A stretch of 50,030 nucleotides of DNA from Parabacteroides distasonis (GTDB lineage: Bacteria; Bacteroidota; Bacteroidia; Bacteroidales; Tannerellaceae), in contig SUXM01000019.1 of NCBI GenBank assembly GCA_015060925.1, positions 1-50,030 of the forward strand. Reading direction: 5' to 3'. The notes beneath the pieces were generated by a model. That model did no database searches and was not told the DNA's origin. It saw only the letters and a program-made list of their open reading frames with translations. The translations under genes and the position numbers were made by a program. Shown in pieces: positions 15,794 through 24,926 of the stretch (position 1 is the stretch's first letter; each line of letters opens with the position of its first letter).

Positions 15794-16699
15794 CTAATTT
15801 TCGTCCATCTTCCGATATTGTGAAGGTGATACTCCCAAATGTTTCTTCACATATTTACCAAAGAAAGAGATATTAGGGAAATTAAAATCATCAGCTATCT
15901 GTTTGATCGGTTTTTCCGTACGTTTCAGTTGATATTTGATCTGTTCAATCGCCTGTTCATGAATAACAGTAGAAGGGCTTTTTCCACTGACCTGTCGAAC
16001 AACCTTCGATAAATACTTGGGTGTATAGAAAAGTTCTGTCGCATAATACTCCACCGAACGATGAACTCCTTGGTCTGAAACCACCTTATTCAAGAATCGT
16101 CTGAAGATCTGTTCTGCTTGGGTAAAACCATTGATTACATCTATCTCCTCTTTTTCTGCCAACGTTTGGAAATAGGAGATAATCTCACAAAACAAAGCAG
16201 AGAGCAATATATGTAAAATATGTCTGCTATAAGGTTTATTAATTTCTTCAATTTTGGCCTCAACCAACGTATTATAGATACGAATATTAGCTATATTTTC
16301 TTCACATATCTGATGTACTGGGTTCTGATACAGATAACCTCCGGTATTCCACATTCCCTTATTACGAGGTATTACACGTGAAAGAAGTCGTGTGGAAAAT
16401 CCAACAATCTTTACTTGATGCTCCACACTGGTCATCACTCTGTTTATCACCATCGTTGGCAAACAAAAAAGAACATTTCCAGTTTCTAAATTATATTCTT
16501 TGCCATTAAGGAAAATCTGGATATTTCCCTCGATGCAATGGATGATAAAGAAACAATCCATTCTTACCGGGCTGTCTTTCTCATGGGGGATTCCCTTAAA
16601 ATCCCTCACCAAAACAAAATCTTCATCTACATAATCTATCGCAAAATCTGTGTTTTTGAAATCTTCAATTTTGATACACTTAATCTCTTTACTACTCAT
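15794..16699 (-). CDS. AraC/XylS family transcriptional regulator
   Basis: A 301-residue regulator. The N-terminal part (about 20-130) is a cupin-like sensor (GNIQIFLNGKEYNLETGNVLFCLP). The C-terminal ~100 residues carry two helix-turn-helix motifs: ELFYTPKYLSKVVRQVSGKS and QIADDFNFPNISFFGKYVKK, ending in HLGVSPSQYRK. Both recognition helices are intact. It is divergent from the RND efflux operon 218 bases away, the usual layout for a local activator of efflux, so control of that operon by a small hydrophobic ligand is likely by inference. A CATCTTTG box on the minus strand at 16720-16727 could be its -7 element. Confidence 0.9.
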   Translation of the reverse strand: MSSKEIKCIKIEDFKNTDFAIDYVDEDFVLVRDFKGIPHEKDSPVRMDCFFIIHCIEGNIQIFLNGKEYNLETGNVLFCLPTMVINRVMTSVEHQVKIVGFSTRLLSRVIPRNKGMWNTGGYLYQNPVHQICEENIANIRIYNTLVEAKIEEINKPYSRHILHILLSALFCEIISYFQTLAEKEEIDVINGFTQAEQIFRRFLNKVVSDQGVHRSVEYYATELFYTPKYLSKVVRQVSGKSPSTVIHEQAIEQIKYQLKRTEKPIKQIADDFNFPNISFFGKYVKKHLGVSPSQYRKMDEN

Positions 16700-16719
16700 T
16701 TCTTTCCCTTTTAGTAGGG

Positions 16720-16727
16720 CAAAGATG
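16720..16727 (-). promoter_or_regulatory. Possible -7 box for the AraC gene
   Basis: Minus-strand CATCTTTG, one mismatch from TAnnTTTG, about 20 bases before the AraC ATG. Confidence 0.35.
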
Positions 16728-16867
16728 AAAAATACATACTGATAAATGATTGTTCTTTTGGTTTCAATACTGTTCCAAATTTCGCTTTTTCAAAGTATTA
16801 AAAATAAAAGAGAAAAATAGAACACCAATAACAACAAACAGATAATCCCTCCGGAAATCATTTCCTC

Positions 16868-16875
16868 TACTTTTG
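16868..16875 (+). promoter_or_regulatory. -7 box of the RND efflux operon
   Basis: TACTTTTG, a full TAnnTTTG match, 41 bases upstream of the adaptor ATG. Sequence between this and the AraC promoter is where regulator sites would be expected; no clear palindrome was seen. Confidence 0.5.
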
Positions 16876-16916
16876 CCTTCCAAAAATCAAATTATCGATC
16901 AATAAAAAGCATTAAA

Positions 16917-18020
16917 ATGGCAAAAAGAAATGAGAGATGGATACAACTGTTAGGAGTTATCAGTTGTGTGTTATGTTTCACCTCCTGTAAAAAGACAGAG
17001 GGAGTACAGATGCAAACAGGTTATGAGACGATGAAGGTCGCCACTATGGACAAAGCCCTTTCGACCTCCTATTCAGCCACAATCCAAGGACGCCAAGACA
17101 TCCAAGTCTATCCGCAAGTGTCCGGAACAATTGTCAAGTTGTGTGTGACAGAAGGACAAAAGGTTCGTAACGGGCAGGTGCTTTTCATCATTGACCAAGT
17201 ACCCTACAAAGCGGCATTAAACACAGCCTTGGCCAATGTAGAAGCAGCCAAAGCCGGGTTGGCGACAGCCGAACTGAGTTACAACAGCAGCAAAGAGCTT
17301 TACAACCAAAAAGTGATCTCAGCCCATAGCTTGCAGACAGCCCAAAACAGTTTCTTGACAGCGAAAGCACAATTGGCACAAGCGGAGGCACAAGCTGTCA
17401 ATGCGCGAAATAACCTCTCCTATACAGAGGTGAAGAGTCCGAGTGACGGGGTTATCGGTATGTTGCCTTTCCGTGTAGGAGCATTGGTCAGTCCAAGTAT
17501 TCCACAACCGTTGACTACCGTATCAGACAATTCGGTAATGCACGTCTACTTCTCCATGACGGAAAACCAGTTGTTGTCATTGACCCGCCAGCATGGATCC
17601 ATGGATGAAGCATTGGCCAATATGCCGGAGGTGCAATTGGAGTTGAATGATGGTTCGCTTTATGACATCAAAGGGAAAATCGAATCAATCAGTGGAGTTA
17701 TCGACCGCCAGACAGGGACAGTCGGTGTACGTGCCGTATTCCCCAACGAATCACGCCTGCTACATAGCGGAGCTTCTGGTTGCATCATCATGCCAAACAT
17801 CTATCAGAATTGCATCGTAATCCCGCAAACTGCCACAGTCCAGATACAAGACAAATACCTTGTATACAAAGTGATCGAAGGCAAAGCAGTTTCATCTCTC
17901 GTCACCGTTGCCCCCATCAGTGACGGAAAAGAATACATCGTATTGGAAGGCTTGAAACCAGGCGAAGAGATTATCGCCAAAGGAACAGGTTTGGTACGTG
18001 AAGGAACACAGGTTAAATAA
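16917..18020 (+). CDS. RND efflux periplasmic adaptor (HlyD/AcrA family)
   Basis: A 367-residue lipoprotein: the signal peptide ends in CFTSC, so Cys24 is probably lipidated and the protein anchored in the inner membrane. After a short linker comes the first half of a lipoyl domain (VYPQVSGTIVKLCVTEGQKV), an alanine-rich coiled-coil hairpin (about 100-165), the second lipoyl half (YTEVKSPSDGVIG), then beta-barrel and membrane-proximal domains. It bridges the RND pump and the TolC-like channel. The next gene follows after 15 bases. Length and domain order are normal for the AcrA family. Confidence 0.9.
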   Translation: MAKRNERWIQLLGVISCVLCFTSCKKTEGVQMQTGYETMKVATMDKALSTSYSATIQGRQDIQVYPQVSGTIVKLCVTEGQKVRNGQVLFIIDQVPYKAALNTALANVEAAKAGLATAELSYNSSKELYNQKVISAHSLQTAQNSFLTAKAQLAQAEAQAVNARNNLSYTEVKSPSDGVIGMLPFRVGALVSPSIPQPLTTVSDNSVMHVYFSMTENQLLSLTRQHGSMDEALANMPEVQLELNDGSLYDIKGKIESISGVIDRQTGTVGVRAVFPNESRLLHSGASGCIIMPNIYQNCIVIPQTATVQIQDKYLVYKVIEGKAVSSLVTVAPISDGKEYIVLEGLKPGEEIIAKGTGLVREGTQVK

Positions 18021-18035
18021 GGAAGAGATTAAAAG

Positions 18036-21000
18036 ATGAAAGGAAATATATTTATCAAAAGGCCGGTGATGGCATTCTCCATCTCCATCCTCATTGTCAT
18101 AGTCGGGCTCATCTCATTGGTCAGCCTGCCGGTAGAACAATATCCGGACATTGCCCCTCCTACCGTTCGTGTGGATGCAACCTATGTGGGAGCCGATGCG
18201 GAAGCAGTGATGAACTCCGTTATCATGCCTTTGGAAGAGGCTATCAACGGGGTGGAAAATATGACCTATATCACCTCTACTGCGACCAATGCCGGTTCCG
18301 GGACTATTGAAATCTTCTTCAAACAGGGAACAGACCCAGATATGGCTGCGGTGAACGTACAGAACCGTGTGAGTAAGGCACAAGGATTGTTACCAGCCGA
18401 AGTAACAAAGATCGGGGTAACTACCATGAAACGCCAAACCTCCTTTTTGCAAATCGTCTCATTGGTTTGTACCGATGGTACATACGATGAGAACTTCATC
18501 GGGAATTATGCCGACATCAACATCGTTCCCGCCATGAAACGTATCGAAGGAGTCGGTGACGTGATGGCTTTAGGTAATACCTACAGTATGCGTATCTGGT
18601 TGAAACCGGATCGTATGGCGCAATATGGATTGATTCCGAGTGATATCGCCGGATTACTTGCCGAACAAAACTTGGAATCCCCGACCGGTTCATTAGGTGC
18701 TGAATCTGATAACACTTACCAGTTAACGATGAAATACCGGGGGCGTTTGAAAAGTGTGGAAGAGTTTGAGAACATTGTCGTTCATTCCACCGAAAGTGGC
18801 CAAGTACTACGTCTGAAAGATATTGCAGAAGTGGAATTGGGAGCCATTTCGTATGCCTTCCATGCCGAAACAACAGGTAATCCGGGTGTCACTATCTTGA
18901 GTTTCCAGGTGGCAGGAGCCAATGCAACCGATGTGAACAACCGTATCTCCAACCTGTTGGATGATTTGTCTAAAGATTTACCGAAAGGCTTGAAATTTGT
19001 AAAGTTGATGAGTTCAAACGACTTCTTGTACGCCTCTATCCATAGCGTGGTAGAGACTTTGGTAATAGCGATTATCTTGGTTATCTTAGTCGTCTATTTC
19101 TTCTTGCAAGATTTCAAAGCAACCTTAATCCCCTCCATTTCGATTATTGTTTCATTGATTGGTACGTTTGCCTGCTTGATGGCAGCCGGATTCTCCATCA
19201 ACATTTTGACTCTGTTTGCTTTGGTATTGGCAATCGGTACGGTGGTGGATGATGCCATTGTGGTGGTAGAGGCTGTACAAGAAAAGTTTGACTCCGGTTA
19301 TAAATCTTCCTATTTGGCGACCAAAGATGCCATGGGAGACGTGACCATGGCAATCATCACCTGTACGGTAGTCTTCATGGCGGTATTTATCCCTGTCACC
19401 TTCATGGGTGGTACGTCCGGTATCTTCTATACCCAGTTCGGGGTGACAATGGCGACCTCCGTAGGTCTCTCCATGATCTCCGCCTTGACCTTATGTCCGG
19501 CACTTTGTGCCATCATGATGCGCCCAAGCGACGGGAAGAAAAGTCCGAAAAGTATCAACGGCCGAGTACGAGCAGCCTACAATGCCTCTTACAATGCAAT
19601 GTTAGGCAAATATAAAAAAGGAGTAATGTTCGCCATCAAACACCGTTGGATGGTTTGGGTAGCCTTAGTCTGTGCGTTGGTTTTAATGGTTTATTTCATG
19701 CGTACCACCAAAACAGGTCTGGTACCTCAAGAAGACCAAGGAACCATCATGGTCAATGTCAGTGCCTCTCCGGGTTCTACTTTGGCTGAGACCCATGCTA
19801 TCATAGACCAGATTGAAGAGATATTGGTTGATATACCGGAGATTGAAAACTATGCCCGCATTTCCGGATATGGTTTCTTAGCCGGACAAGGTACTTCTTA
19901 TGGTTCTATTATCATCCGTCTGAAAGAATGGAACGAACGTAAAGGAGAAGAACATTCGGCAGATGCTGTCATGGCACGGTTAAACGGGGCTTTACAAGGA
20001 ATCAAAGAGGCACAAGCCTTCTCTTTCCAAATGGGTATGATTCCCGGGTATGGTATGGGTAACTCTACCGAACTTCACCTGTTGGACAAAACAGGGGGTG
20101 ACAAGAAAACCTTCTATCAAAACTCCATGCAGTTCTTGATGGCACTGAACCAACGCCCGGAGGTAGCCATGGCTTATACGACATTTGCGATGAACTTCCC
20201 GCAGGTAACAGTGGAAGTAGATGCTGCGAAATGCAAGCGTGCCGGTATCTCCCCTGCTGAAGTGTTGAGTACATTGGGTGCATACTGTGGTGGTTCATAC
20301 GTATCCAACTTCAACCAATTCGGTAAAGTATATCGTGTGATGCTGCAAGCCTCACCGGAATACCGTTTAGATGAACACTCTTTAAACAATATGTTCGTAC
20401 GTAACGGTGCAGAGATGGCTCCTATCAGCCAGTTTGTCAAATTAAAGAAGGTAGAAGGTGCTGAAATCGATACCCGTTTTAACCTTTATAGCTCCATCAA
20501 GGCTCAAGTTAACGCTGCCCCGGGATATTCCAACGGGGAGGTACAAAAGGCTATAGCCGAAGTGGCCGAACAGGTAATGCCTACCGGCTACGGGTATGAA
20601 TATGGGGGTATGTCACGTGAAGAGGCTGAAACCAGCAGCGGTTATCAAACCATCTTCATTTATGTGATCTGTATCGTCTTGATCTTCTTGATTCTTTCTT
20701 GTTTGTATGAAAGTTTCTTGATTCCTTGGGCAGTCATCTTATCTGTCCCGTTCGGGTTGATGGGTTCATTCCTGTTTGCTAAGTTATTCGGATTGGAAAA
20801 CAACATCTATCTGCAGACCGGCGTAATCATGTTGATCGGTTTGTTGGCAAAGACAGCCATCTTGATTACTGAGTTTGCTTTGGAACGCCGCCGCAAAGGG
20901 ATGGGGATCGTTGAAGCCGCTTATCAGGCAGCACAGGTTCGTTTCCGCCCGATTTTGATGACCGTATTGACCATGATCTTCGGTATGCTTCCATTGATGT

Positions 21001-21236
21001 TCTCTACCGGTGCCGGTGCAAACGGGAACAGTTCATTAGGTACCGGTGTCGTAGGTGGCATGGCTATCGGGACAATCGCCCTGTTGTTCGTCGTACCGGT
21101 GTTCTTTATCATCTTTGAATTCCTACAGGAAAAGGTTCGTCCACCTAAACATGAAGAGGCTGATGCTCAATTTGCATTGGAATTGGAACGAAACCAAGCT
21201 GAACGAAATGCGTTAAACGAAAAAAATGAGAAGTAA
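18036..21236 (+). CDS. RND efflux pump, HAE1 (AcrB-like) permease
   Basis: A 1066-residue inner-membrane proton-drug antiporter. It has the typical duplicated topology of 12 helices and two large periplasmic loops. The start MKGNIFIKRPVMAFSISILI is characteristic. The GTVVDDAIVVVEAV segment in helix 4 carries the adjacent aspartates needed for proton transfer. A second-half GLLAKTAILITEFA supplies the helix-10 lysine. FFLQDFKATLIPSISIIVSL follows helix 2. It pumps hydrophobic compounds such as bile salts, dyes or antibiotics; the exact substrate cannot be told. It sits between adaptor and outer-membrane factor, seven bases before the latter. Confidence 0.95.
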   Translation: MKGNIFIKRPVMAFSISILIVIVGLISLVSLPVEQYPDIAPPTVRVDATYVGADAEAVMNSVIMPLEEAINGVENMTYITSTATNAGSGTIEIFFKQGTDPDMAAVNVQNRVSKAQGLLPAEVTKIGVTTMKRQTSFLQIVSLVCTDGTYDENFIGNYADINIVPAMKRIEGVGDVMALGNTYSMRIWLKPDRMAQYGLIPSDIAGLLAEQNLESPTGSLGAESDNTYQLTMKYRGRLKSVEEFENIVVHSTESGQVLRLKDIAEVELGAISYAFHAETTGNPGVTILSFQVAGANATDVNNRISNLLDDLSKDLPKGLKFVKLMSSNDFLYASIHSVVETLVIAIILVILVVYFFLQDFKATLIPSISIIVSLIGTFACLMAAGFSINILTLFALVLAIGTVVDDAIVVVEAVQEKFDSGYKSSYLATKDAMGDVTMAIITCTVVFMAVFIPVTFMGGTSGIFYTQFGVTMATSVGLSMISALTLCPALCAIMMRPSDGKKSPKSINGRVRAAYNASYNAMLGKYKKGVMFAIKHRWMVWVALVCALVLMVYFMRTTKTGLVPQEDQGTIMVNVSASPGSTLAETHAIIDQIEEILVDIPEIENYARISGYGFLAGQGTSYGSIIIRLKEWNERKGEEHSADAVMARLNGALQGIKEAQAFSFQMGMIPGYGMGNSTELHLLDKTGGDKKTFYQNSMQFLMALNQRPEVAMAYTTFAMNFPQVTVEVDAAKCKRAGISPAEVLSTLGAYCGGSYVSNFNQFGKVYRVMLQASPEYRLDEHSLNNMFVRNGAEMAPISQFVKLKKVEGAEIDTRFNLYSSIKAQVNAAPGYSNGEVQKAIAEVAEQVMPTGYGYEYGGMSREEAETSSGYQTIFIYVICIVLIFLILSCLYESFLIPWAVILSVPFGLMGSFLFAKLFGLENNIYLQTGVIMLIGLLAKTAILITEFALERRRKGMGIVEAAYQAAQVRFRPILMTVLTMIFGMLPLMFSTGAGANGNSSLGTGVVGGMAIGTIALLFVVPVFFIIFEFLQEKVRPPKHEEADAQFALELERNQAERNALNEKNEK

Positions 21237-21242
21237 TCCATT

Positions 21243-22601
21243 ATGAAGAAGATAATCCTGTTAACATCCGCAACTGTCCTGCTCGGCAGTTGCGGTACAC
21301 TCAAAAAATATAAACCGGCTACCACTACACCCGAAAAGCTATACGGAGAAGAGGTAGCTACCACCGACACTACTAATCTGGGGAATGTCAATTGGAAGGA
21401 GTTCTTTACTGACCCGCAACTACAGGTATTGATCGAACATGGTTTGCAAAACAATACCGACCTACGTACGGCTCAACTCAGGATAAAAGAGGCTGAAGCA
21501 TCTTTACTCTCTGCCAAACTTGCATTTCTTCCTTCATTGGCATTTACTCCACAGGGAGCGGTAAGTAGTTTTGATGGAGGTAAAGCAACCCAAACCTACT
21601 CCCTACCGATCACAGCCAGCTGGCAATGGGATCTCTTGGGGTTGTACAATGCCAAGCAACAGGTACAAGCTTTGCATGAGCAGACCAAAGACTACGAACA
21701 GTTGGTTCGTTCTCAGTTGATCGCAGGGATTGCCAACTCCTATTATACTCTGCTGATGTTAGACGAACAGTTGAACATCGCCAAACAAACGGAGCAGACA
21801 TGGAAAGAGACTGTCTCCTCTACCCAGGCATTGATGCAGGCAGGTTTGGCCAACGAAGCAGCAACATCACAAATGGAAGCAGCCTACTACAGTGTCCAAA
21901 CAACTGTTTTGGATCTGAAGGAGCAAATCAACCAAGTGGAAAACAGCCTATCTTTACTTCTCGCCGAAACACCGCATCATTATGAACGGGGCAAATTAGC
22001 GGACCAAGTGATTACACACGATCTATCGGTAGGCATCCCTATGCAACTATTAGCAAACCGCCCCGATGTGCGTGCTGCTGAACGAACATTAGAACAGGCT
22101 TTCTATGTGACCAACCGGGCACGTGCAGCCTTCTATCCGACCATTTCATTAAGCGGTAGTGCCGGTTGGACAAACAATGCGGGTAGTGCCATCGTAAACC
22201 CGGGTAAGTTTTTAGCCTCTGCAATGGCTTCTTTGACACAACCTCTGTTTGCACAAGGGCAAATCATGGCACAATACAAGATAGCCAAAGCACAACAGGA
22301 AGAGGCAAGTTTGGCCTTCCAACAGGCTCTCCTTAATGCCGGGAAAGAGATCAACGATGCTTTGACTGCTTGCCAGACCAGCCAAAACAAACGAGTGCTA
22401 TTCGAAAAGCAGGTAGATTCATTGGAAAAGGCGTTGAGAAGTACCTCCCTGTTGATGGAACATGGTACAACAACCTATTTGGAGGTGTTGACAGCCCGCC
22501 AATCCCTACTAAGTGCCCAACTCTCTCAGACAGCCAACCGCTTTGTCGAAATCCAAAGCATGATCACACTCTATCAAGCTTTGGGAGGAGGAAGAAATTA
22601 A
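21243..22601 (+). CDS. TolC-like outer membrane efflux lipoprotein
   Basis: A 452-residue outer-membrane factor of the NodT/OprM type. The lipobox LGSC places the lipidated cysteine at about residue 17. Two homologous OEP repeats follow: the first has LQNNTDLRTAQLRIKEAEA and AFLPSLAFTP, the second LANRPDVRAAERTLEQAFY and RAAFYPTISLSGSAGW. These form the trimeric channel through the outer membrane. It is the third gene of the operon, completing the adaptor-pump-channel set. A hairpin terminator lies about 90 bases downstream. Confidence 0.9.
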   Translation: MKKIILLTSATVLLGSCGTLKKYKPATTTPEKLYGEEVATTDTTNLGNVNWKEFFTDPQLQVLIEHGLQNNTDLRTAQLRIKEAEASLLSAKLAFLPSLAFTPQGAVSSFDGGKATQTYSLPITASWQWDLLGLYNAKQQVQALHEQTKDYEQLVRSQLIAGIANSYYTLLMLDEQLNIAKQTEQTWKETVSSTQALMQAGLANEAATSQMEAAYYSVQTTVLDLKEQINQVENSLSLLLAETPHHYERGKLADQVITHDLSVGIPMQLLANRPDVRAAERTLEQAFYVTNRARAAFYPTISLSGSAGWTNNAGSAIVNPGKFLASAMASLTQPLFAQGQIMAQYKIAKAQQEEASLAFQQALLNAGKEINDALTACQTSQNKRVLFEKQVDSLEKALRSTSLLMEHGTTTYLEVLTARQSLLSAQLSQTANRFVEIQSMITLYQALGGGRN

Positions 22602-22691
22602 ACATACATTCCATATAACAGATTACAAAAGTAGTTTTCAACATTGACCAAAACCCAAACTATTTTTTACAATCTATTTTCTAAAAACTAC

Positions 22692-22725
22692 AAAGACCTG
22701 TCCGGAGTGATCCGAGCAGGTCTTT
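22692..22725. terminator. Bidirectional terminator between efflux operon and metallophosphoesterase
   Basis: AAAGACCTG (22692-22700) pairs with CAGGTCTTT (22717-22725), with a smaller CGGA/TCCG pair inside. It separates the convergent efflux operon and the minus-strand metallophosphoesterase gene. Confidence 0.7.
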
Positions 22726-22748
22726 ATCGTTTATATACACTTCTTTTT

Positions 22749-23747
22749 TTACTTACTGGGGATAATCACCACTTCCAAATAGGCCCCGGCTGCATTCTCC
22801 CGAATGTTAAAGTGAGGTTTCCCGTTGATGATATCTACTCCCTGTTCATGGGTATGACCGGTAAATGATGCCATCAAATTTGAAGAATTAATGACAGCAT
22901 TATAGAAATCATAGGTTTCCGGTTTATGTCCCTCTTCCGGCCATCTCTGACGTCGTTCTGCTCTATATCCTCTATCACTTGCAGCATTCCAATTCGGATT
23001 ACCGATTGCATATCCAACTCCTCTACCCTTAGCATACAAAGGAATATGCATCATCAGCAACATCGGTTTACCCTCTTTTTCTTGTTGAAGGAAAAACTCC
23101 AACTGTTCAGGTAGAATCTCCAAGATGGAGTCATCAATCATCAAAATCTTCACCCCTTTTACCTCTGCACAATACATCAACGGATTGACATCCCCAAACA
23201 TTGGTTTCAAACGTTTTTCAACCCATGTCTCACGTAGACTTCTGGAAGAACCTTCCATTCCTTCATAGTGCCAATCATGGTTACCACTGGTATAATAGTA
23301 AGGGATACCGGTTTGTTCCAATTGTTCTTTTGCCCACTCGATCGCATATTCAGATGGATAGCTAAAAATATCTCCCAACAAAGCAATCGCATCCACCTTT
23401 TTCTCTTTAGCCAAAGCCAATGTATTCACAAAACATTCTGCCGGGTTCGTATCCACTCCGGTTTTATAATGCTTGGTTTCATTATAAGCCTTAGACATAC
23501 GTTTACTGTAATCTTTAAACGGCTCCTCTCTCTCATCACTCATCCATAAATGAGTATCAGAAATCAACATCAAACGTACCGTATCTTGTACCTCAGATGA
23601 ATAAATTTCAATCTTAGGATCATTGGCTACAAAAGTGATTTCTTTTTGAGTACACTCTTTTTTAGACTCTACACAAGAGCTAAACAAGCTACCGACCGAA
23701 ACAATGGCTGTTACAGCCAACGAGGCTACTTTCAAATTCTTCTTCAT
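22749..23747 (-). CDS. Calcineurin-type metallophosphoesterase, lipoprotein
   Basis: A 332-residue protein with a lipoprotein-like signal (SLFSSC, cysteine near residue 25), so probably envelope-attached. The two-metal phosphoesterase motifs are complete and in order: LISDTHLW (D, H), LLGDIFS (D), TSGNHDWHYEG (N, H, D), LLMMHIPLY (H) and FTGHTHEQG (H, H). Substrate unknown; the family includes nucleotidases, sphingomyelinase-like enzymes and phosphatases. The gene starts 21 bases after the serine acetyltransferase stop on the same strand, so the two may form an operon. Confidence 0.85.
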   Translation of the reverse strand: MKKNLKVASLAVTAIVSVGSLFSSCVESKKECTQKEITFVANDPKIEIYSSEVQDTVRLMLISDTHLWMSDEREEPFKDYSKRMSKAYNETKHYKTGVDTNPAECFVNTLALAKEKKVDAIALLGDIFSYPSEYAIEWAKEQLEQTGIPYYYTSGNHDWHYEGMEGSSRSLRETWVEKRLKPMFGDVNPLMYCAEVKGVKILMIDDSILEILPEQLEFFLQQEKEGKPMLLMMHIPLYAKGRGVGYAIGNPNWNAASDRGYRAERRQRWPEEGHKPETYDFYNAVINSSNLMASFTGHTHEQGVDIINGKPHFNIRENAAGAYLEVVIIPSK

Positions 23748-23768
23748 GGTATATATTTTTTTTAATGA

Positions 23769-24647
23769 TTACTTATCCACAACGGCACGTGTCTGTAATA
23801 TGCGTGAATTAGGTGCCACACTATGTGTCAACCAGATATTACCTCCAATGATCGAACCCCGACCTATAGTAATACGTCCCAAGATCGAAGCGTTGGAATA
23901 GATCGTCACATAATCCTCTATGATCGGATGGCGAGGAATATCCATCGGCAGTCCGTTTTCATCCAGCGTAAAGTTTTTGGCACCCAACGTAACCCCTTGG
24001 TACAATCGTACATGATTTCCGATAATAGCAGTCTGCCCGATCACCACCCCTGTTCCATGGTCAATACTGAAATACTCCCCGATCTGTGCCCCCGGATGGA
24101 TATCAATACCGGTATCCGAATGTGCCATCTCCGTAATGATACGAGGGATAACGGGTACTTGCAACTTTAGCAGTTCATGTGCCACCCGTTGATGCAAAAT
24201 TGCATGGATCGCCGGATAACAGAAAATAATCTCACTCGGGCTCTTAGCTGCCGGATCACCATCCAAAATTGCTTTGACATCAGTAGATAGCAAATACTTA
24301 ATATGTTGTATTTTGTTGATAAAAGCGATAGCTATCTCCGATGCCTGCTCTTTGGGATTAGACAGTTCGTTCGATTCAAAACATAATCCATGATATATCT
24401 GCTCTTGAAGCATATCGTAAATCTGTTCTAAATAAACACCCGTATAATATTGAATCGTATCCGGATTAGCCTCCTGCTCCGTTCCAAAGAAACCGGGAAA
24501 AACGACTTTCCGAATCAGTTTCATCATTTCCCGCAAAACCTGGACAGCCGGGGAAGCCACTTGATGCAAAGGGATATATTGGAAATTCGCACTCGACAAC
24601 AACGTGGCATTCTTCTGTATTTCATCTAAGATATGAGCTCTATCCAT
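23769..24647 (-). CDS. Serine O-acetyltransferase
   Basis: A 292-residue cytosolic enzyme that makes O-acetylserine from serine and acetyl-CoA, the first step of cysteine synthesis. The C-terminal third is a left-handed beta-helix of hexapeptide repeats: IHPGAQIGEYFSIDHGTGVV with the catalytic histidine region, VRLYQGVTLGAKNF and ILGRITIGRGSIIGGNIWLT. The N-terminal helical domain is long, as in the EpsC/SrpH-like branch. I start at the ATG at 24647 (MDRAHILDEI); extending to 24710 would add a hydrophobic stretch not typical of the family. A minus-strand TATCTTTG box lies upstream at 24810-24817. Confidence 0.85.
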   Translation of the reverse strand: MDRAHILDEIQKNATLLSSANFQYIPLHQVASPAVQVLREMMKLIRKVVFPGFFGTEQEANPDTIQYYTGVYLEQIYDMLQEQIYHGLCFESNELSNPKEQASEIAIAFINKIQHIKYLLSTDVKAILDGDPAAKSPSEIIFCYPAIHAILHQRVAHELLKLQVPVIPRIITEMAHSDTGIDIHPGAQIGEYFSIDHGTGVVIGQTAIIGNHVRLYQGVTLGAKNFTLDENGLPMDIPRHPIIEDYVTIYSNASILGRITIGRGSIIGGNIWLTHSVAPNSRILQTRAVVDK

Positions 24648-24809
24648 AAATCCAACTGATATAAACGAAGCGAATGTATAAATATTTAAGAATAGAAAAA
24701 AATTCCCCAACAGAAAAAAATAAAAATTTCTATCAGGGAATCTCCGGTTTTGGCATCTCTAACAAATTTATCCTTATGAGTAAATGAAACAACTCTAAAA
24801 TCTTTGATG

Positions 24810-24817
24810 CAAAGATA
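24810..24817 (-). promoter_or_regulatory. -7 box for the serine acetyltransferase gene
   Basis: Reads TATCTTTG on the minus strand, a perfect match. The leader to the ATG at 24647 would be about 155 bases, long enough for regulation, but no known riboswitch fold was recognised. Confidence 0.5.
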
Positions 24818-24893
24818 AGTCTCTTCATCCAATTCCTTATGTCCCTTTTAACGAGAATAATGGTATAAATGTATATCTTTCGTTTCTTTGCAC

Positions 24894-24901
24894 TATCTTT
24901 G
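24894..24901 (+). promoter_or_regulatory. -7 box for the rlmD-like gene
   Basis: TATCTTTG, with transcription expected near 24908. This lies after the ATG at 24888, so that ATG would not be in the message, which supports the TTG start at 24927. Confidence 0.55.
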
Positions 24902-24926
24902 CATCGGAATTCTAAATTGTATTATC

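Noticed and set aside
24648..24710. Extended N-terminus of serine acetyltransferase
   Set aside because: The extra hydrophobic 21 residues are not seen in the family and no ribosome site precedes the upstream ATG.
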